Assembly: GCA_002291925.1 (NCBI GenBank)
Contig: DBAY01000077.1
Span: forward strand, 1-57,478
Direction of reading: 5' to 3'
Source of the DNA: Alphaproteobacteria bacterium UBA998
GTDB lineage: Bacteria > Pseudomonadota > Alphaproteobacteria > Rickettsiales > UBA998
DNA length: 57,478 nt
This document shows positions 57,033-57,478 of the stretch, piece by piece. Under the pieces are notes generated by a model. That model was not told the DNA's origin and did not search any database. It was given only the letters and a program-made list of their open reading frames with translations. Every line of letters begins with the position of its first letter. Position 1 is the stretch's first letter. The position numbers were made by a program, and so were the translations under genes.

Positions 57033-57478
57033 GGCAACTCCTTCAATTCAGCCAGCTGCGCCAGTGCCCAGCCATTCTGCCGGTCGAGATCCAGACCTCG
57101 CTTGAGGTCGTTCATCGCCAGCAGAGGCTCATCCAGCGCCCGGTGCAGGGCGGCGCGCAGCCACCATGGCTCCGCTGCGAGCGCATGATACTGCCGATGC
57201 GTGGCGTCACAAAGGGTTATTGCGTGGGAAAACAAAGAAATCGCCGCGTCTTTTTCCGCCTGCTCCGCCTGCGCCCATGCCTCGAAAATGCCGCTTTTCA
57301 ACTCCGTCTCCGCCACCCCGCAGAAAGCCAGCCACTCCGCCCACGCCTTGGCATGGGTGTAGGGGGGTAGTATAGCACCCTCCCCAATAGGGGGAGGGTT
57401 GGGTCCTGTCTCGGCGAAGCGCAGCGAAGACGGATGGGGGCATATGGGTACGAATGACGTATCCTCACGCCCCCCTCC
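57029..57478 (-). CDS. TPR-like protein, open to the window edge through a repeat
   Basis: The stop at 57029 overlaps the murB start. A GTG at 57316 gives 95 aa (IFEAWAQAEQAEKDAAISLF, PWWLRAALHRALDEPLLAMN, DLKRGLDLDRQNGWALAQLA), which resembles one and a half TPR units. The frame continues upstream without a stop as YTHAKAWAEWLAFCGV, then through a GC-rich palindromic element giving PPPIGEG and GREDT peptides, to the window edge. I therefore infer a longer protein whose N-terminus lies outside. murC would be the expected neighbour of murB, and this is not MurC. The function is unknown. Confidence 0.5.
   Translation of the reverse strand, partial: GGGREDTSFVPICPHPSSLRFAETGPNPPPIGEGAILPPYTHAKAWAEWLAFCGVAETELKSGIFEAWAQAEQAEKDAAISLFSHAITLCDATHRQYHALAAEPWWLRAALHRALDEPLLAMNDLKRGLDLDRQNGWALAQLAELKELP
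57378..57478. repeat. GC-rich palindromic element at the right edge (incomplete)
   Basis: It begins with hairpin CCCTCCCCAATAGGGGGAGGG and later contains GACGTATCCTCACGCCCCC, shared with the copies in ligA and at 48700. The middle differs (CTCGGCGAAGCGCAGCGAAG). It continues beyond the window. Confidence 0.8.

Overview
This 57.5 kb, GC-rich window is chromosomal DNA of a motile alphaproteobacterium. The evidence is the division and envelope gene order (murB-ddl-ftsQ-ftsA ... ftsZ-lpxC-bamD-recN-ligA), an alphaproteobacterial-type DksA with a single zinc-finger cysteine, a FliX-like flagellar gene, and candidate sigma-54 flagellar promoters. FliW, FliD, FliS and FlaG are present, and no FlbT or FlaF is visible. 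This points away from the classical Caulobacter/Rhizobium flagellar layout towards a Rhodospirillales-like or deeper alphaproteobacterial lineage. I cannot name the genus.

Layout. 1-1.8 kb: edge of a phage-tail-like module (collagen-repeat fibre protein and a small tail protein). 2-5.3 kb: an orphan KdpD-type sensor kinase lacking its phospho-acceptor histidine, then a cluster of palindromic repeats. 5.3-9 kb: LysR regulator, Ser/Gly-rich secreted protein, degenerate peptide-deformylase-like protein, GreB, and an AbiEi/DUF6088-type antitoxin-like protein without a partner. 9.5-11.3 kb: RTX-tailed PL7 alginate lyase, followed by tRNA-Asn. 11.6-16 kb: DUF378 protein, Sua5/TsaC, ParA-like ATPase, Ogt, 5-formyl-THF cyclo-ligase, YmdB-type phosphodiesterase and a small unknown protein.

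16.2-37.5 kb is a flagellar block. The minus-strand operon fliX-fliK-flgD-flgE diverges from the plus-strand run flgI-flgJ-flgN?-flgK-flgL-fliW, a TPR-methyltransferase, fliB, a 956-aa flagellin, flaG-like, fliD and fliS. Hook, hook-junction and filament proteins are all unusually long. FliB and the TPR-methyltransferase sit directly upstream of the flagellin and probably modify it or a partner. dksA, an unknown gene, prmA and a second TPR-methyltransferase follow.

41.6-57.5 kb is a minus-strand division and envelope cluster. It is punctuated by a GNAT gene on the other strand, an unknown 133-aa gene, and a decaying DUF898-M48 peptidase pair between ftsA and ftsZ. Both members of that pair carry a single disabling lesion.

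The most interesting signal is a set of short palindromic repeat families scattered between genes. Two of them also lie in frame inside essential genes: ~99 bp in ligA and ~85 bp in murB. A third in-frame copy lies in the gene at the right edge. The two copies of the GC-rich family that lie in genes are read in the same orientation and frame, giving shared peptide motifs. This resembles the Rickettsia palindromic element phenomenon, with different sequence families.
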